Source: Campylobacter sp. CN_NE2
Lineage (GTDB): Bacteria > Campylobacterota > Campylobacteria > Campylobacterales > Campylobacteraceae
Length of the DNA: 64,000 bases
Assembly (NCBI RefSeq): GCF_027797465.1
Contig: NZ_CP115608.1
Coordinates: 1-64,000, forward strand
Direction of reading: 5' to 3'
A model generated the notes under the pieces. That model made no database searches, had not been told where the DNA came from, and saw only the letters and a program-made list of their open reading frames with translations. How positions within the stretch are numbered: the stretch's first letter is position 1; the number at the start of each line of letters is the position of its first letter. This document shows, in pieces, positions 53,804 through 64,000 of this stretch. The translations under genes were made by a program, and so were the position numbers.

Positions 53804-54229
53804 ATGGCTAAGAAAGTTATAGGCGAAATTAAATTACAAATTGCCGCTACAAAAGCTAACCCAAGCCCACCGGTTGGTCCTGCGCTTGGTCAAAAAGGCG
53901 TTAATATTATGGAATTTTGTAAGGCTTTTAACGAGCGAACAAAAGATATGGCAGGTTATAATATCCCTGTTGTTATCACTGTTTATGCTGATAAAAGTTT
54001 TACATTTATTACAAAACAACCACCTGCAACTGATCTAATCAAAAAAGCAGCTGGAATTCAAAAAGGTTCGGATAATCCGTTAAAAAATAAAGTCGGCAAA
54101 TTGACAAAAGCTCAAATTTTCGAGATTGTTGATAAAAAAATCGCTGATTTAAACACAAAAGATAAAGAACAAGCTGCTAAAATTATAGCTGGTTCTGCAC
54201 GCTCTATGGGTATAACCATAGTAGATTAA
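53804..54229 (+). CDS. rplK: 50S ribosomal protein L11
   Basis: 141 aa. [34 protein letters not shown] and the RNA-binding C-terminal domain ([10 protein letters not shown]) are intact. RBS AAGGAG. Forms the GTPase-associated centre with L10 and L7/L12, also encoded in this cluster. Confidence 0.97.
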   Translation: MAKKVIGEIKLQIAATKANPSPPVGPALGQKGVNIMEFCKAFNERTKDMAGYNIPVVITVYADKSFTFITKQPPATDLIKKAAGIQKGSDNPLKNKVGKLTKAQIFEIVDKKIADLNTKDKEQAAKIIAGSARSMGITIVD

Positions 54230-54285
54230 TACCTTTTACCGCCAAGGTTATAAAGGCGGAAGCAAACTAATGCGAAGGAAAATTT

Positions 54286-54987
54286 ATGTCAAAAAATTCA
54301 AAAAGATTTAATGAACTTTTAAAAAAAGTTGATACAAACAAAGCTTATGCTTTAAGTGAAGCTGTTGAAACAGTAAAAACACTAGCTTCTGCTAAATTCG
54401 ATGAAACAGTTGAAATAGCACTAAAATTAAATGTAGATCCAAGACACGCTGATCAAATGGTTAGAGGTTCTGTTATACTTCCTGCTGGAACCGGTAAAAA
54501 AGTTCGCGTTGGCGTTATTGCAAAAGATGCAAAAGCAGATGAAGCCACAGCAGCAGGTGCTGATGTAGTTGGAAGCGATGATTTAATCGAAGAAATTCAA
54601 AAAGGCAATATAAATTTTGATGTTTTAATCGCTACTCCAAATTTAATGGGCTTAGTAGGTAAAGTTGGTAGAATTCTAGGACCAAAAGGCATTATGCCAA
54701 ACCCAAAAACAGGCACTGTTACAATGGATGTTGCACAAGCTGTTAAAAACGCAAAAGGCGGTCAAGTAAATTTCCGTGTTGATAAACAAGGAAATATCCA
54801 TGCAGGTCTTGGAAAAGTAAGTTTTAGCAAAGAACAACTTTTGGATAATGTTAATGCGTTTGTAAAAACTTTGAATAAACACAAACCATCAACTGCAAAA
54901 GGCAAATATATCAAATCAGCTGCATTGTCATTGACAATGAGCCCGTCTGTTGCACTTGATAGTCAAGAACTAATGGATTTAAAATAA
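54286..54987 (+). CDS. rplA: 50S ribosomal protein L1
   Basis: 233 aa. Full length. [22 protein letters not shown] and [18 protein letters not shown] are family hallmarks. L1 is often also a translational repressor of its own operon. A small CCGCC/GGCGG stem lies in the 56-bp spacer before its ATG (54239-54259) and may be related, though this is speculative. Confidence 0.97.
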   Translation: MSKNSKRFNELLKKVDTNKAYALSEAVETVKTLASAKFDETVEIALKLNVDPRHADQMVRGSVILPAGTGKKVRVGVIAKDAKADEATAAGADVVGSDDLIEEIQKGNINFDVLIATPNLMGLVGKVGRILGPKGIMPNPKTGTVTMDVAQAVKNAKGGQVNFRVDKQGNIHAGLGKVSFSKEQLLDNVNAFVKTLNKHKPSTAKGKYIKSAALSLTMSPSVALDSQELMDLK

Positions 54988-55008
54988 TTAAATAAATTTT
55001 TTTATCTT

Positions 55009-55095
55009 AGATTGGAGAGGGTTAGAGGCTTTTGCTTAATCGGGTTAAATTTAACCCGCTCTTCCTGAAATCACCGATCGGAAAGGAGAACCTGT
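55009..55095 (+). promoter_or_regulatory. rplJ leader region
   Basis: The 108-bp rplA-rplJ gap contains GGAGAGGGTTAGAGGC, a CGGGTTAAATTTAACCCG palindrome (55040-55057) and CACCGATCGGAAAGGAGA. This fits the L10 mRNA leader where L10-L7/L12 binds to repress translation. Recognised by position and general layout only. Confidence 0.55.
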
Positions 55096-55575
55096 ATGAC
55101 GAGAGATGAAAAAGCTAAAATTTTAGCAGAACTTAAAGATGAATTCGCAGCTAGCGAAGCTATTGTCGTTTCCGATTTTAAAGGTCTTAGCGTTAAACAA
55201 CTTGAAGTTTTAAGAAATAGCGCAAAAGAACAAAATGTAAAAGTTAAAATCATAAAAAATACACTAGCAAATATCGCTCTTAAAAATGCCGAAAAAGAAG
55301 GTATGAGTTTTAAAGATACAAATATTTTCTTATGGGGCGATCAGCTTTCAGTTTGTAAAGTCGCTGCTAAATTTGAAGAAAAAAATGAATTTTTCAAATT
55401 AAAAACAGCTTTTATCGACGGCGAAGTTGCAAGTGTGGAAAAAGTCGTTGCATTGTCAAAAATGCCTTCAAGAGACGAACTTATCGCAATGTTACTTCAA
55501 GTTTGGAACGCACCGATTCAAAATTTTACAATCGGCTTAAATGCGCTTAAAGAAAAAAAAGAACAAACAGCATAA
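55096..55575 (+). CDS. rplJ: 50S ribosomal protein L10
   Basis: 159 aa. [42 protein letters not shown] is the RNA-binding core, and the C-terminal helix carries the L7/L12 dimers. GGAAAGGAG precedes the ATG. Overlong leader suggests autogenous control. Confidence 0.96.
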   Translation: MTRDEKAKILAELKDEFAASEAIVVSDFKGLSVKQLEVLRNSAKEQNVKVKIIKNTLANIALKNAEKEGMSFKDTNIFLWGDQLSVCKVAAKFEEKNEFFKLKTAFIDGEVASVEKVVALSKMPSRDELIAMLLQVWNAPIQNFTIGLNALKEKKEQTA

Positions 55576-55596
55576 TAAAAATTTAGGAGATTAAAA

Positions 55597-55974
55597 ATGG
55601 CAATTACAAAAGAAGATGTATTAGAATTTATTTCTAATCTTTCAGTTTTAGAACTTAGCGAATTGGTAAAAGAATTCGAAGAAAAATTTGGTGTTAGCGC
55701 AGCTCCTGTTATGGTAGCTGGTGCAGCTGGTGGTGCAGCAGGTGGCGAAGCAGCAGAAGAAAAAACAGAATTCAATGTTGTTTTAACTGACGCTGGTGCA
55801 AATAAAATCGGTGTTATTAAAGTAGTTAGAGCTTTAACTGGTCTAGGCTTAAAAGAAGCAAAAGACGCTGTTGAAGGAACACCGTCAGTTCTTAAAGAAG
55901 GACTAAATAAAGAAGAAGCTGAAAAAGCTAAAAAAGAATTAGAAGAAGCCGGAGCAAAAGTCGAGCTTAAATAA
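55597..55974 (+). CDS. rplL: 50S ribosomal protein L7/L12
   Basis: 125 aa. N-terminal dimerisation region, an Ala/Gly-rich hinge ([17 protein letters not shown]) and the conserved factor-binding C-domain ([22 protein letters not shown]). The stalk protein recruits translational GTPases. 21 bp from rplJ. Confidence 0.97.
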   Translation: MAITKEDVLEFISNLSVLELSELVKEFEEKFGVSAAPVMVAGAAGGAAGGEAAEEKTEFNVVLTDAGANKIGVIKVVRALTGLGLKEAKDAVEGTPSVLKEGLNKEEAEKAKKELEEAGAKVELK

Positions 55975-56008
55975 TTGAGAAAAGAATTTTCTTTTCGAAA
56001 CTAATGTG

Positions 56009-56044
56009 TGCTAAATTCGCTGAATTTAGCACTTCTTTCTTTTT
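56009..56044 (+). terminator. Attenuator between rplL and rpoB
   Basis: TGCTAAATTC pairs with GAATTTAGCA around GCT, followed by CTTCTTTCTTTTT. Located 40 bp before rpoB. Such partial terminators lower rpoBC expression relative to rplJL. Confidence 0.75.
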
Positions 56045-56071
56045 AAAATATACAACTACGAGGTAGTCTAA

Positions 56072-64000
<7,929 letters not shown>

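Overview
The window is a piece of a low-GC Campylobacter chromosome. The evidence is a Campylobacter-type major outer-membrane porin, separate rpoB and rpoC genes (fused in Helicobacter), promoters with a TATAAT -10 box and little -35, and gene blocks that I recall from C. jejuni: rpsB-tsf-ABC-acidic protein-gmk-tatA-argS, hemE-radical SAM, and ribA/rsmG versus hemB-argF-DUF2603-hemN-Fe-S oxidoreductase. The flagellar export gene fliR, which in C. jejuni sits between the ABC ATPase and the acidic protein, is missing at about 3067-3143. This points to one of the aflagellate species, but the species itself cannot be named from this window.

Layout. 1-7400: a repeat-rich leader, then a translation/housekeeping run (rpsB, tsf, ABC ATPase, acidic repeat protein, gmk, tatA, argS). 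7500-12800: envelope genes (DUF3108, SLT transglycosylase, lipoprotein, pseudopilin, MOMP porin, cytochrome c) with four tRNA genes on the minus strand. 13000-22250: dnaX, prs, YceI, an amino-acid binding protein, lepA, hemE, a radical SAM protein and a small membrane protein. 22400-29240: the CcsBA cytochrome c biogenesis fusion, CreA, phosphomannomutase, alanine racemase. 29240-32920: a LemA/TPM/TPM/DUF1493/DUF3137 membrane cluster. 33000-41400: Kbp-like LysM protein, HtpX, RsmG, RibA, then the haem/arginine block. 41500-50880: an accessory region. 50900-64000: tRNA-Thr-Tyr-Gly-Thr, tuf, rpmG, tRNA-Trp, secE, nusG, rplK, rplA, rplJ, rplL, rpoB and most of rpoC, the classical transcription/translation superoperon.

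The most interesting stretch is about 42900-50880. A WYL-domain regulator is preceded by a T15 homopolymer abutting its -10 box. It is followed by two small proteins of unknown function, three dynamin-like or small GTPases (268, 585 and 526 aa) plus a 194-aa membrane/coiled-coil partner, a 363-aa protein carrying a HEPN-type RNxxxH motif, and a 52-aa zinc-ribbon protein. This resembles the LeoA/LeoBC (Eleos-like) dynamin loci linked to phage defence and secretion, enlarged with a regulator and a possible RNase. I propose it as a candidate phase-variable defence or membrane-remodelling system. The same T15-TATAAT architecture lies before the DUF3137 gene at 31983.

Other signals are a family of nested-hairpin dispersed repeats with fixed ends and variable stems (four copies), a 9-A slippery run in dnaX that would give a gamma-like truncated subunit, and dense runs of RAATTY hexamers in the Asn/Ser/Gln-rich linkers of DnaX, CcsBA and the acidic protein. 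RAATTY is the motif tied to DNA uptake in C. jejuni.
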